Source of the DNA: Pseudorhodobacter turbinis
Lineage (GTDB): Bacteria; Pseudomonadota; Alphaproteobacteria; Rhodobacterales; Rhodobacteraceae
Reading direction: 5' to 3'
DNA length: 64,000 bases
Assembly (NCBI RefSeq): GCF_005234135.1
Contig: NZ_CP039965.1
Span: forward strand, 248,001-312,000
The notes under the pieces were generated by a model that made no database searches, was not told the origin of the DNA, and saw only the letters and a program-made list of their open reading frames with translations. A program made the translations under genes and the position numbers. Of the stretch, positions 1 to 10,066 are shown piece by piece (the first letter of the stretch is position 1; each line of letters opens with the position of its first letter).

Positions 1-88
1 CCAAGCTTGCAGATTCGTTGCGCGACAGGCCGACTTCACGAAACACAGCTTCGCTTAGGTCCATACGCGTTAAAGTTTTTTCAGTCAT
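1..88 (-). CDS. ihfA: Integration host factor subunit alpha, 5' part (runs off the window)
   Basis: The minus strand reads a start codon at 88 followed by [20 protein letters not shown] and continues to the window edge. This is the characteristic N-terminus of IHF alpha, a HU-family DNA-bending protein that pairs with IhfB. Only 29 residues are visible, so the DNA-binding arm is outside the window. It lies 106 bp downstream of fabH on the same strand. That order (rpmF-plsX-fabH-ihfA) is common in alphaproteobacteria and supports the call. Confidence 0.9.
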   Translation of the reverse strand, partial: MTEKTLTRMDLSEAVFREVGLSRNESASL

Positions 89-194
89 GACACATCCCCC
101 GATTTTCGAAAAAGGATGCGTGTTTTAAAAAGCCAAGTCAATATCAAAGGCTTGTGTGGCGCAGTTGCAGGGGAAATTCGCAAAAAAATGCGCC

Positions 195-1169
195 CTACCA
201 GCGCAGCACAGCAGCTCCCCAAGCCAGACCGCCACCGATTGCCTCAACCACCAGCAAGTCCCCGGTTTTGATTTGTCCGCGCTGATGCCCGACCGAAAGC
301 GCCAGCGGGATAGAGGCGGCAGAGGTATTGCCGTGGTCTTGCAAGGTTACCACAACGCGTTCCATCGGCACATCCACGCGCGCAGCGGTTGCGGCTATGA
401 TACGCAGATTGGCTTGATGCGGCACGATCCAATCCACATCCTGACCGGTAAGGCCAATTTTTGCCAGCGCGGTTTCGGCTGTTGAGGCAAGCTTTTCAAC
501 CGCTTGGCGGAAAAGCTGGTTGCCCTGCATCCGCAGCTTGCCGGAATCACCTGTGGTGGAAACTCCGCCATCGACATAAAGCATCTCGCGGTAGCGACCA
601 TCGGAATTCAGGTCGCATGACAACACGCCACGGTCGGAAACCGCACCGGTCCCTTCCTCTGCCGCAAGCACCAAGGCACCGGCGCCATCGCCAAACAGCA
701 CACAGGTCGAACGATCGGTCCAATCCATGATCCGGCTAAAGGTCTCGGCGCCAATCACCAAAATCCGCCGCGCCTGACCTGACAGAATCATCGCATTGGC
801 CGTGCTCAGCGCAAAGACAAAACCCGCACAGACCGCTTGGACATCAAAGGCAAATCCGTGGGTCATGCCTAGTTTGCCCTGCACCATCGTGGCGACCGAT
901 GGGAAGGTCAGGTCGGGGGTGGAGGTGGCAAGGATGATGGCATCGATATCCTCCACCGACAGCCCTGCATTATCCAGCGCGTTAACTGCGGCAAGATGCG
1001 CCATGTCAGAGGTGGTCTCGCCCTCGGCGGCAAAATGGCGGCGCTCGATCCCCGAACGGGTTCTTATCCATTCGTCGGATGTTGCCAGCGTTGCCTCAAA
1101 TTCGGAGTTGGGGACAACGCGCTCTGGTAGATAATGCCCTACGCCCTTTACAACTGCACGAATCGTCAT
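195..1169 (-). CDS. fabH: Beta-ketoacyl-ACP synthase III
   Basis: 324 aa, full length for KAS III. It starts type II fatty acid synthesis by condensing acetyl-CoA with malonyl-ACP in the cytoplasm. The Cys-His-Asn triad is visible: Cys114 in AVCAGF, His251 in PHQAN and Asn281 in HGNTSAAS. The GDGAGA glycine loop (residues 160-165) is also present. The start codon overlaps the plsX stop by 4 bp (ATGA type), so the two genes are probably translationally coupled. ihfA follows downstream. Confidence 0.96.
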   Translation of the reverse strand: MTIRAVVKGVGHYLPERVVPNSEFEATLATSDEWIRTRSGIERRHFAAEGETTSDMAHLAAVNALDNAGLSVEDIDAIILATSTPDLTFPSVATMVQGKLGMTHGFAFDVQAVCAGFVFALSTANAMILSGQARRILVIGAETFSRIMDWTDRSTCVLFGDGAGALVLAAEEGTGAVSDRGVLSCDLNSDGRYREMLYVDGGVSTTGDSGKLRMQGNQLFRQAVEKLASTAETALAKIGLTGQDVDWIVPHQANLRIIAATAARVDVPMERVVVTLQDHGNTSAASIPLALSVGHQRGQIKTGDLLVVEAIGGGLAWGAAVLRW

Positions 1170-2293
1170 ATGACCCCACTCTTATCAATATCTTGGGCTT
1201 CATCCTGCCTTGCCTGCCCTGCGGATGCAACGCGCGCGGCAAGTCTTTCATTGAAACCGGATTTGGCAAGATCGAAGGCCAGCTTGATTGCAGCCGAAAC
1301 GCCGGTCGCATCTGCTGAGCCGTGGGATTTTACGACAGTCCCGTTTAGGCCAAGGAAAACGCCACCGTTCACGCGGCGCGGGTCCATCCGTTTTTGCAAG
1401 CGTCGCAGCGCGCCAATTGCAAATATCGCAGCGATTTTGGTTAAGAAGCTGCCGCTAAAGGCCTCTCGCATGAAGTCAGCAAGGAGCTTGGCCGTGCCTT
1501 CACCGGTCTTCAGTGCGACATTGCCGCTGAACCCGTCGGTAACGATAACATCCACGCGGTCGCCCGGAATATCACCGCCTTCAACAAAGCCGACGAAATC
1601 GAAATCACCTACCGCAGATACGGCGGGCATCATTTCATAGGCTTGCTTTAGCTCTGGCCGCCCCTTGTTTTCCTCGGTCCCTACATTGAGCAGGCCAACG
1701 CGCGGACGCTTCAGGTTCAACCCGTTGCGGGCATAGGAGGCGCCCATCGTGGCGAATTGGACGAGGTCTTCGGCGTCGGCCTTAACATCCGCACCGACAT
1801 CCAGCATCACGTTGAAGCCGCCTGCGCTGCGTGAGGGCCAAAGGCAAGCGATCGCCGGGCGGTTGACGCCGGGGAGTTTGCGCAGTCGGATCATCGAGAT
1901 GGCCATAAGCGCGCCAGTATTGCCGCAAGAAACGGCCACCGTCGCCTCGCCCTGTTTCACGCTTTCGATACAAGACCACATCGACGTGCCTTGCCCGTTG
2001 CGCATTACTTGGCTGGGCTTGTCTTCCATTGAAACGGTGCGCGCAGCATGGCGCAACGTACAACGCCCCGACAGCTCGGGGTGTTTGGCAACCAATGGTG
2101 CCAAGACCGCCTCATCCCCATGGAGGATAAAGGCGATACGTGGGTTTTTATGCGCCGAAAGCACCAACCCCGCGACAACAGAAGCAGGGCCCCGGTCGCC
2201 GCCCATGGCGTCAACCGATATAACAACTTGCCCTGCAGCCTGCCCGTCAAGGCCCTGTTTGGTCTCTGCCGGGGTGTCGGGGCTAATCGTCAT
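1166..2293 (-). CDS. plsX: Phosphate acyltransferase PlsX
   Basis: 375 aa. PlsX makes acyl-phosphate from acyl-ACP for the PlsY step of phospholipid synthesis and is a peripheral membrane enzyme. Family landmarks seen are VISVDAMGGDRGP near the N-terminus, SCGNTGALMA in the middle, and DGFSGNVALKTGEG in the C-terminal half. The first 20 or so residues before VISVDAMGG form a short extra N-terminal tail. The gene sits 23 bp after rpmF and overlaps fabH, forming the usual rpmF-plsX-fabH operon on the minus strand. Confidence 0.96.
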   Translation of the reverse strand: MTISPDTPAETKQGLDGQAAGQVVISVDAMGGDRGPASVVAGLVLSAHKNPRIAFILHGDEAVLAPLVAKHPELSGRCTLRHAARTVSMEDKPSQVMRNGQGTSMWSCIESVKQGEATVAVSCGNTGALMAISMIRLRKLPGVNRPAIACLWPSRSAGGFNVMLDVGADVKADAEDLVQFATMGASYARNGLNLKRPRVGLLNVGTEENKGRPELKQAYEMMPAVSAVGDFDFVGFVEGGDIPGDRVDVIVTDGFSGNVALKTGEGTAKLLADFMREAFSGSFLTKIAAIFAIGALRRLQKRMDPRRVNGGVFLGLNGTVVKSHGSADATGVSAAIKLAFDLAKSGFNERLAARVASAGQARQDEAQDIDKSGVI

Positions 2294-2316
2294 GCGTCAG
2301 AACGATGACAGACGGC

Positions 2317-2523
2317 TTACGCCGCGTCCTCGTCCAGATCGACTTCTTCGGCGGTGGCAACGACTTCGCGTGCGTCGTAATGGCCACATGCACCACAAAC
2401 GTGGTGTGGGCGCTTCAGCTCGCCACAGTTTGCGCATTCGGCAGGGTTAGCTGCGACCAATGCATCGTGGGAACGGCGCTGATTGCGACGGGATTTCGTA
2501 ACTTTGTTCTGCTGGACAGCCAT
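2317..2523 (-). CDS. rpmF: 50S ribosomal protein L32
   Basis: 68 aa, highly basic at the N-terminus ([20 protein letters not shown]), with the later [18 protein letters not shown] stretch that carries the Cys residues found in many zinc-type L32 proteins. It is a large-subunit ribosomal protein. A short GC hairpin (AGGGC-N4-GCCCT) lies just upstream at about 2542-2555 in the leader. That could act in leader regulation, but this is inference. Followed by plsX 23 bp downstream. Confidence 0.96.
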   Translation of the reverse strand: MAVQQNKVTKSRRNQRRSHDALVAANPAECANCGELKRPHHVCGACGHYDAREVVATAEEVDLDEDAA

Positions 2524-2690
2524 GCCACAACCTCGGTCTTTTGAGGGCCAACGCCCTGATTTTCTTTGGGGATCTGGCTACAACCCAAAGTCCTGGGCAA
2601 GTCTGATCCACTCTCAATATCTCGAAGCGCGAAACATACTGCGATTCTGGTCGCGCGCAAGTCCTTTCTTGTCATGCCATGCGGGCAGGC

Positions 2691-3311
2691 TCAAGCTCCG
2701 TTTTCGCTGTTGTCGTCATTATCTGGGTCATTGCCTTGTTCCAGCTTGGCTTTCAGGCCCGCGAGGCCAGCAAATGGTTTCAAATCGCCGTCGCGCAGGG
2801 GCGCTGTGCCGGGGGCCGCGAATTGCGCTTCGTCAAGCACGGCGCCGGGTGCACGCGGAAACGCAGGCAGTGCCAGCGACAGCGCCTCGACCGTGACGTG
2901 GCCCAGATCGATTGCCTCGCCCAAAGGTTCCATGCTGTCGTCTTCGGTCATCTGCATATCGTCGCGGTCGGTGTCTTTCCAATCGGCCACAAACACGCGT
3001 AGCACGTCCTCTTTGATCTCGGAGATCACAGGGGCAAGGGTGATGGAGCAGGGCTGTTCAACGCTGGCCTCCAGCACGGCCTGCAGGGTGAAGTCATGCC
3101 GCCCCCTTGGCCGGATCTCACCGGTTAGCCGCAGTTTGGAGGCGGAGGTAATCTCGAGGTATTTCGCGATTTCCACCCGCATCGCACGATCTGGTGCCAG
3201 ATCGAAACGGGTCGGCTTGCGGCTGGACAGATCCGCCACACGCCGCGCATCGGTAAAGGGGATTGGTGCTATCCGGTAATCCGGGCTCTTGTCATTGCTT
3301 TGTGTCATCAT
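2691..3311 (-). CDS. YceD family protein (DUF177)
   Basis: 206 aa. The YceD/DUF177 family is the usual partner gene just upstream of rpmF. Its E. coli member is tied to 23S rRNA maturation, and the precise activity is not settled. The family core is visible in the middle: a Cys-containing strand (QPCSITLAPV) followed by an acidic C-terminal half with GEAIDLGHVTVEALSLAL. The start at 3311 has a second Met directly after it, so the N-terminus is certain only to one residue. It is the first gene of the rpmF-plsX-fabH operon and divergent from bamE. Confidence 0.88.
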   Translation of the reverse strand: MMTQSNDKSPDYRIAPIPFTDARRVADLSSRKPTRFDLAPDRAMRVEIAKYLEITSASKLRLTGEIRPRGRHDFTLQAVLEASVEQPCSITLAPVISEIKEDVLRVFVADWKDTDRDDMQMTEDDSMEPLGEAIDLGHVTVEALSLALPAFPRAPGAVLDEAQFAAPGTAPLRDGDLKPFAGLAGLKAKLEQGNDPDNDDNSENGA

Positions 3312-3430
3312 GTCTCTTTCGGTTTACCATGCTAACGGACCAAAGCCGCCGGCAAGTTGCGTTCCTTTCTTGAACAAAAGCCCATCCTTCTGTAAGCTAA
3401 GGGGAACGCCGGAATTCCGGATCGGGATAC

Positions 3431-3443
3431 GGGGCTTCGCCCC
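3431..3443. repeat. Small GC-rich hairpin between yceD and bamE
   Basis: A perfect 5-bp inverted repeat, GGGGC-TTC-GCCCC, sits 18 bp before the bamE start. It could be a small intergenic palindrome or act on the bamE leader. It lacks the CATTGCCATG border of the larger repeat family seen at 14.3 and 50.5 kb. Confidence 0.4.
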
Positions 3444-3461
3444 TATAGGCAAGAGGGTGCG

Positions 3462-3932
3462 ATGGAAGTGCAGGCAAGCAAGGTAAAGGCGCGGCTAACC
3501 TGGTTGGTCATGGCGGGATCGATTGTCCTGCTTTCCGCCTGTTCCGCGATTTACCGTGATCATGGCTATGTGCCGATGGATGCCGATCTGGAAATGGTCC
3601 AGGTGGGCACATCAAGCCGCGAAGATGTGGCCGAGATGGTTGGCCGCCCCTCTGCTGCGGGGCTGTTGAATGATGGTGGTTGGTACTATGTTCAAAGCAA
3701 GTTCAAGCACATTGGCCCCATGAAACCCGAGGAGATTGACCGGCAGGTTGTTGCCATCAGCTTCAACCAGGGTGGCATCGTTGAAAACGTGGAACGCTTT
3801 GGTCTGGCCGAAGGGCGGGTGGTGCCTTTGTCGCGCCGCGTGACCGAGACCAACATCAAAGGCATCAGCTTCTTGCGTCAGCTCTTTAGCAACGTGGGCC
3901 GTGTTCAGGCCGGCGATTTTCTAGGCGAGTAA
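3462..3932 (+). CDS. bamE: Outer membrane assembly lipoprotein BamE (SmpA/OmlA)
   Basis: 156 aa. BamE is the small lipoprotein of the BAM complex that inserts beta-barrel proteins into the outer membrane. A lipoprotein signal peptide is evident: basic start, hydrophobic LTWLVMAGSIVLL, then lipobox LSAC with Cys27 as the acylated residue. The mature part carries the SmpA/OmlA pattern (VQVGTSSREDVAEMVGRPS, then GGWYYVQSKF). The C-terminal extension after about residue 120 is longer than in E. coli BamE, as in other Rhodobacterales. It is divergent from yceD. Confidence 0.92.
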   Translation: MEVQASKVKARLTWLVMAGSIVLLSACSAIYRDHGYVPMDADLEMVQVGTSSREDVAEMVGRPSAAGLLNDGGWYYVQSKFKHIGPMKPEEIDRQVVAISFNQGGIVENVERFGLAEGRVVPLSRRVTETNIKGISFLRQLFSNVGRVQAGDFLGE

Positions 3933-4013
3933 AACCAACGTTTGCCTCGCGAATCAACGTTTGACCCCGGCTGGCGTTTGGGGTGCGGTGTGATTTTGAC
4001 AAAGGAAAATGCG

Positions 4014-4751
4014 GTGGGGCAGCTGCGCAAAGGGCGCTATTTGGTCCGCGAGGCGGTGGGGGTTCATGATCTGGCCCGTGCCCATGCGTTACGCGCGCTG
4101 TGTTTTCAGGCCCCTGACCAAGACGCTTTTGATGCCCGCTGCACCCATATTCTGGTTGAGGATACGCATTCTGATACCTTGGTGTGTTGTTTCAGGGTGC
4201 TGTCGATGGCTGCCCGCGATATATCGCACAGCTATTCCGCGCAGTTTTATGACCTGACACGGTTGAGCAGCTATCAAGGTCAGGTGTTGGAGCTGGGCCG
4301 GTTTTGCATTCATCCCGACCATACGGATCCAGATATTTTACGCATGGCGTGGGCTTGGCTGACGGGGCGGGTGGATGCCGAGGGGATCACGCTTTTGTTC
4401 GGCTGCGCCTCTTTTGCGGGGGCCGTGGCCGATGTGCATCTGGACGCCTTTGCATATCTGCACAGCAGGCATCGGGCCCCCGCTGCATGGCGCCCCGGGG
4501 TCAAGGCTGGCCAAGTGTTTGAGTTTGGTTCAGGGCTGGACGGGCACGGGGGGGATGTGTTGCGCGCCAAGGCCGGCCTGCCGCCCTTGTTGCGCAGTTA
4601 TTTGGGGATGGGGGGCTGGGTCAGCGATCACGCGGTCTTTGACCGGGATCTGGGCACGATGCATGTGTTCACTGCGGTCGAGATTGCTTTGATCCCGCCC
4701 ATGCGCGCGACTTTGCTGCGGGCATGGGCCAAGGATAAAGGCGCGCTCTAA
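4014..4751 (+). CDS. olsB: L-ornithine N-alpha-acyltransferase (ornithine lipid synthesis)
   Basis: About 245 aa from a GTG at 4014, chosen because AAAGGA lies 8 bp upstream and the product then begins MGQLRKGRYLVREA, as family members do. Longer in-frame starts exist at 3990 (GTG) and 3942 (TTG). OlsB transfers a 3-hydroxyacyl chain from ACP to ornithine, giving lyso-ornithine lipid. The GNAT-like hemolysin/OlsB fold is suggested by LRALCFQ near residue 25, VLELGRFCIHPDH near 120, and FGCASFAGA near 150. No olsA is adjacent. Confidence 0.85.
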   Translation: MGQLRKGRYLVREAVGVHDLARAHALRALCFQAPDQDAFDARCTHILVEDTHSDTLVCCFRVLSMAARDISHSYSAQFYDLTRLSSYQGQVLELGRFCIHPDHTDPDILRMAWAWLTGRVDAEGITLLFGCASFAGAVADVHLDAFAYLHSRHRAPAAWRPGVKAGQVFEFGSGLDGHGGDVLRAKAGLPPLLRSYLGMGGWVSDHAVFDRDLGTMHVFTAVEIALIPPMRATLLRAWAKDKGAL

Positions 4752-4783
4752 CAGCTTGTCGGCGCAGCGCTCCAAGTTTGGCC

Positions 4784-4900
4784 TTAGATTGAAGCCCAAT
4801 CACGAAAGATGACTTGCTTGGGCGGCTGCTGGTTCGTGCTGGGGCTTGGTTGCGGGGCGGGCTTGCCGCTTGTTTGTGTCGTGGTTGAAGAGGTCGCCAT
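4784..4900 (-). CDS. Possible 38-aa proline/threonine-rich small protein
   Basis: An ATG at 4900 opens a 38-codon frame ending at a TAA. The product begins MATSSTTTQTSGKPAPQP and ends in QVIFRDWASI. Composition is Ser/Thr/Pro/Gln-rich with a short hydrophobic tail, and no known domain is seen. A GGA lies about 9 bp upstream. The rest of the 4752-5126 interval holds only the Rrf2 terminator hairpin. Expression or conservation is unproven. Confidence 0.3.
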   Translation of the reverse strand: MATSSTTTQTSGKPAPQPSPSTNQQPPKQVIFRDWASI

Positions 4901-5074
4901 ATCATCATTCCATCTGTGACGGTTGCCTTGCTACAACCAGATCTCTAAAATTTGTCCTATAATTGCTGCACTGAATGGGCGGCAATGTGGCAAGTTTCGG
5001 GCGATCTAATGAGGTGATGTCGGCGCGGCAAGAGGAATGCACAGTCATTAAGCAAATCTGGCCGTTATGCCACT

Positions 5075-5097
5075 AAAACCGGCTAATATCAGCCGGT
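5075..5097 (-). terminator. Terminator of the Rrf2 gene
   Basis: On the minus strand a 7-bp stem (ACCGGCT / AGCCGGT, 6-nt loop) is followed by TTTTAG. It lies 30 bp past the Rrf2 stop codon, as expected for a Rho-independent terminator. Confidence 0.6.
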
Positions 5098-5126
5098 GGT
5101 GATGCAGCAAGTGTAACAATCCGCGA

Positions 5127-5570
5127 TCATGCCACGGCAAGCAAACGTCTGAGGCCGCTATTCCCGTTTACCATGTCGGCAAGGGTCAGGCTGTCTAGTG
5201 ACGCATAGAACGCCTCCAGCGCAGTGCTGAAGGCAGATTTAAGACGGCAGACGTCGACAAGCGGGCAGTTGGGGGCCGCATCGGGATTGTTGTCCATACA
5301 TTCGGTGAATGGCACCGAGGCCTCAAAGCTGCGCACAACCTCGCCCACGCGGATCGAGTCTGGCGTGCGATTAAGCTTCAACCCGCCGCTGCGCCCGCGA
5401 ACCGTGGTGATGAAGCCTGCCTGTGCCAGTTTATGTATCACCTGCGCCAAATGGTTTTCCGAGGCATCGCAGCTTTTGGCCACCTCCTGCTTGCGCACAA
5501 CATGGCCTTCATTCACGGCGCAATACATCAGCGTCCGCATGGCAAGATTGGTCCGTACTGTCAGTCTCAT
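5127..5570 (-). CDS. Rrf2-family transcriptional regulator (NsrR/IscR-like)
   Basis: 147 aa. The N-terminal winged helix has the Rrf2 pattern (TNLAMRTLMYCA, then ASENHLAQVIHKLAQAGFI and GRSGGL). The C-terminal part carries three cysteines, in TECMDN, NCPLVDVC, spaced as in Fe-S cluster-binding Rrf2 proteins. Overall it resembles NsrR, which senses nitric oxide with a [4Fe-4S] cluster, more than IscR. The target genes are not evident: it is divergent from pgm, and no NO-detoxifying gene is adjacent. An FNR-type palindrome lies about 57 bp upstream. Confidence 0.85.
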   Translation of the reverse strand: MRLTVRTNLAMRTLMYCAVNEGHVVRKQEVAKSCDASENHLAQVIHKLAQAGFITTVRGRSGGLKLNRTPDSIRVGEVVRSFEASVPFTECMDNNPDAAPNCPLVDVCRLKSAFSTALEAFYASLDSLTLADMVNGNSGLRRLLAVA

Positions 5571-5626
5571 GCGATCCGCCCCTCGTTGGTTTATCCGACG
5601 TTAGGGATGTCTGGTTTGTGCGGCTA

Positions 5627-5638
5627 TGATCTAGATCA
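5627..5638. promoter_or_regulatory. FNR/Dnr-like palindrome upstream of the Rrf2 gene
   Basis: A perfect 12-bp palindrome, TGATCTAGATCA, lies 57-68 bp before the Rrf2 start. The FNR/Dnr family consensus is TTGAT-N4-ATCAA. Both half sites here match 4 of 5 positions. A role in oxygen or NO control of the Rrf2 gene is inferred. Confidence 0.4.
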
Positions 5639-5706
5639 GATAGGCATTACAACCACACCGTGAACTGTTCGGGGCAGGCTTGCAGGGCCGGATATTATGC
5701 GCGTAA

Positions 5707-7404
<1,698 letters not shown>

Positions 7405-7414
7405 AATAAGGGGT

Positions 7415-8374
7415 CTACATCTGCAGGTCTTGGTTTAAATAAATGGCGCAACCCTTTAGGGCTGCGTCATTATCTGTGTTAAGTGTTACGGAAAATTTTT
7501 GCATAAGCGGGCCAAAGCGACCCTTGTCGGCAAAGGCGGTTTCAAACCCCATGCCAGCCAAGTGTGGGCCAAGTGCCCGTGCCACCCCGCCACAAAGATA
7601 GATCCCACCAAAGGGCAGATGCGTCAGGGCCAAATCCCCCGTCTGCGCCCCCAATAGCCGTACAAAAAGGCACGCCGCCTCTGTCGCCAATGTATTGCCG
7701 ACATCAGGCGCCAGTCCGGCCGTGATCTGCGCCGCTGAGCTTCGCGCACCATCACCGGCCTCATGCGATACAAAGGCGAACAACCGTTCAAGACCGCGCC
7801 CCGACAAGACATCCTCTACCGCTGCAAAGCCAAGCTTGGCCTCAAGGTATTGTGCCAGCTTTATATCTTTCGGCAGCCGCAGCGCCAAACCTGCGTGACC
7901 GCATTCCGAGGGAGGCACAAGCCGGCCCGTAGGCGTTTCATGCACCGCCACCGCATTGAATCCAGTGCCCACCCCGATCACCAGTTTCACCGCCTCGGGC
8001 AGCTCTGGGCCTGTGATCACGGGCTGCAATCTTTCGGGCGCAATCTGTCCCAATGCGTGGCCCTGCGCTTGAAGATCGTTCAGGACCGCAACCTTTGTCG
8101 CCCCCGTCGCGCGTTCCAGCATTGCCTCATCAATTGTCCAGTCGAGGTTGGTCAATGTGGCCGCGCCATCTTTCACCGGGCCTGCAACAGCCACACAAGC
8201 CCCGTCCAAGGCCCCCGCGCCGGACAGGTAGCTGTGTAAAAGTGGCTCCAACCCTGGGAAATCGGCATTGCGGAAATGTCGGATGGTATCCGACAGCAGG
8301 TCTTGCCCCTTTGCAAGCGCCACGCGTGTATTGGTCCCGCCGATATCGGCAACAAGGGAAAGAGGAAAGGGCAT
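7415..8374 (-). CDS. glk: Glucokinase
   Basis: 319 aa, Glk family. It phosphorylates glucose to glucose-6-phosphate with ATP. The N-terminal ATP phosphate loop ADIGGTNTRVAL, the sugar-site block (GVGTGFNAVAVHETPTGR, then PSECGHAGLALR) and the C-terminal FGGIYLCGGVA are visible. It is divergent from the agl transporter and convergent with pgm. Uptake, phosphorylation and mutase steps for glucose derived from alpha-glucosides are thus encoded together. Confidence 0.94.
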   Translation of the reverse strand: MPFPLSLVADIGGTNTRVALAKGQDLLSDTIRHFRNADFPGLEPLLHSYLSGAGALDGACVAVAGPVKDGAATLTNLDWTIDEAMLERATGATKVAVLNDLQAQGHALGQIAPERLQPVITGPELPEAVKLVIGVGTGFNAVAVHETPTGRLVPPSECGHAGLALRLPKDIKLAQYLEAKLGFAAVEDVLSGRGLERLFAFVSHEAGDGARSSAAQITAGLAPDVGNTLATEAACLFVRLLGAQTGDLALTHLPFGGIYLCGGVARALGPHLAGMGFETAFADKGRFGPLMQKFSVTLNTDNDAALKGCAIYLNQDLQM

Positions 8375-8669
8375 GGCAGATCCTTAGCTTGGTACGACAG
8401 GGCCGCTTCGGGATGGGTTGATGTGGGCTTTGGGTGCGTGCTGCAAGAAGGCCAAATTCGGTATGTGATGGGGCGATGTGCCACCCTAAGTTGAACCTCT
8501 TATTCTTGTTGTTCAAGTTGTATCGCTAAAGGGGCCGGTTCTATAACAAACCAGCCCACTTCGGGCTGCATGAATGCAACCCATGATTGACTACGATAGG
8601 GTAATGGCGGACTGTGGCAATCCGAAGTTATTTTTGTGGCGCAGGTGCGTAATTACCGGAAGGACAGGG

Positions 8670-10022
8670 ATGAAACCGAGCTATCTTATGGGGGCGGCCG
8701 CGATTGCGCTTTTGTCCGGTGCTGCGCAAGCAGAGGATCTGAAATTCACACCGGGCGAGGATGCGCGCTTTCACTGGGATAACTTTGAGGCGATGAAGGC
8801 CACCGATCTGCGCGGTCAACGGCTAACGATCGACGGAACATGGGCGGGGGTTGATAAGGCGCTTTTTGAAAGCGTGATCGCCTATTTTGAGGCCGCGACC
8901 GGCGCAGAGGTGGAATACTACGGTGGCGACGGGCTGGAGCAGCGCGTGATGGTTGATGTGGAGGCAGGCTCTCCGCCCGGGATTGCCATTATCCCGCAAC
9001 CGGGTTTGGCCGCTGATCTGGCAAAACGTGGCAAGTTAACACCCTTACCAACGGATACCGCAGATTGGCTGCGCGATAATTATGCGGCGGGGCAATCCTG
9101 GGTCGATTTGGCGACGTTTGCGGGGCCGGATGGTGCGTCGGATCTGTTTGGCTTTTTCTATAAGGTCGAGGTTAAATCCCTTGTCTGGTATGTCCCTGAA
9201 AACCTTGAGGATGCCGGTTATGCGGTGCCCACCACGATGGAGGGGTTGAAGGCCCTGACCGATCAGATTGTGGCAGATGGCGGCACACCTTGGTGCATCG
9301 GTCTTGGCTCGGGTCCGGCGACGGGGTGGCCTGCGACCGACTGGGTTGAGGATATGATGCTGCGCAACAACCCGCCGCAAGACTATGATGCATGGGTTGC
9401 CAACGAGATGCCGTTTGACGACCCCAAAGTGATCGCCGCGATTGAGGATTTCGGAAGCTTCGCGCGCAATGATGCCTATGTGGCGGGTGGTGCGGGGGCC
9501 GTTGGCATCACGGACTTCCGCGATAGCGCCAAAGGTTTGTTCACCTCTCCTCCGGCGTGCTATTTGCACCATCAGGCAAGCTTTATCCCGTCGTTCTTTC
9601 CCGAAGACACGATTGTAGGACAAGACGCTGATTTCTTTTACTTTCCGGCCTATGAAAGCAAGGCGCTTGGCAATCCGGTGCTTGGCTCAGGCACCTTGTT
9701 TGTTATCACCGAAGATAGCCCTGCAGCACAGGCTTTCATGCGCTTTCTGCAAAGCCCTATCGCCCATGAGGTGTGGATGGCGCAATCCGGCTTTTTGACG
9801 CCACATAAAGGGGTTAACCCGGACACTTACAGTGATATGACAGCACGAAAGATGGGGGATGTCTTGCTGGGGGCGGATACGTTCCGGTTTGACGGGTCGG
9901 ATTTGATGCCGGGTGCGATCGGGGCGGGTGTGTTCTGGACTGGGATGGTGGATTATACCGCAGGCAAAGAGGCCCGCGCTGTGGCGGCTGATATCCAGCG
10001 AACATGGGACAGCCTCAAGTAA
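8670..10022 (+). CDS. aglE: Alpha-glucoside ABC transporter, substrate-binding protein (AglE type)
   Basis: 450 aa from the ATG at 8670, which has GGAAGGACAGGG upstream and opens a clear signal peptide (MKPSYLMGAAAIALLSGAAQA, cleavage after AQA). It belongs to the family 1 extracellular solute-binding proteins. It resembles AglE of the Sinorhizobium/Rhodobacter alpha-glucoside transporters, which bind trehalose, sucrose or maltose-type sugars in the periplasm. It is first of a four-gene operon with two permeases and an ATPase. The 295-bp divergent region with glk holds no obvious operator. Confidence 0.88.
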   Translation: MKPSYLMGAAAIALLSGAAQAEDLKFTPGEDARFHWDNFEAMKATDLRGQRLTIDGTWAGVDKALFESVIAYFEAATGAEVEYYGGDGLEQRVMVDVEAGSPPGIAIIPQPGLAADLAKRGKLTPLPTDTADWLRDNYAAGQSWVDLATFAGPDGASDLFGFFYKVEVKSLVWYVPENLEDAGYAVPTTMEGLKALTDQIVADGGTPWCIGLGSGPATGWPATDWVEDMMLRNNPPQDYDAWVANEMPFDDPKVIAAIEDFGSFARNDAYVAGGAGAVGITDFRDSAKGLFTSPPACYLHHQASFIPSFFPEDTIVGQDADFFYFPAYESKALGNPVLGSGTLFVITEDSPAAQAFMRFLQSPIAHEVWMAQSGFLTPHKGVNPDTYSDMTARKMGDVLLGADTFRFDGSDLMPGAIGAGVFWTGMVDYTAGKEARAVAADIQRTWDSLK

Positions 10023-10066
10023 GGCGCGTCTTGGCCTTGCGATAAGGGGCTGAACAGGGAGGGGGC

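Noticed and set aside
3431..3443. GGGGC-TTC-GCCCC as a fourth copy of the intergenic palindrome family
   Set aside because: It lacks the CATTGCCATG border and the extended arms; kept only as an independent small hairpin.
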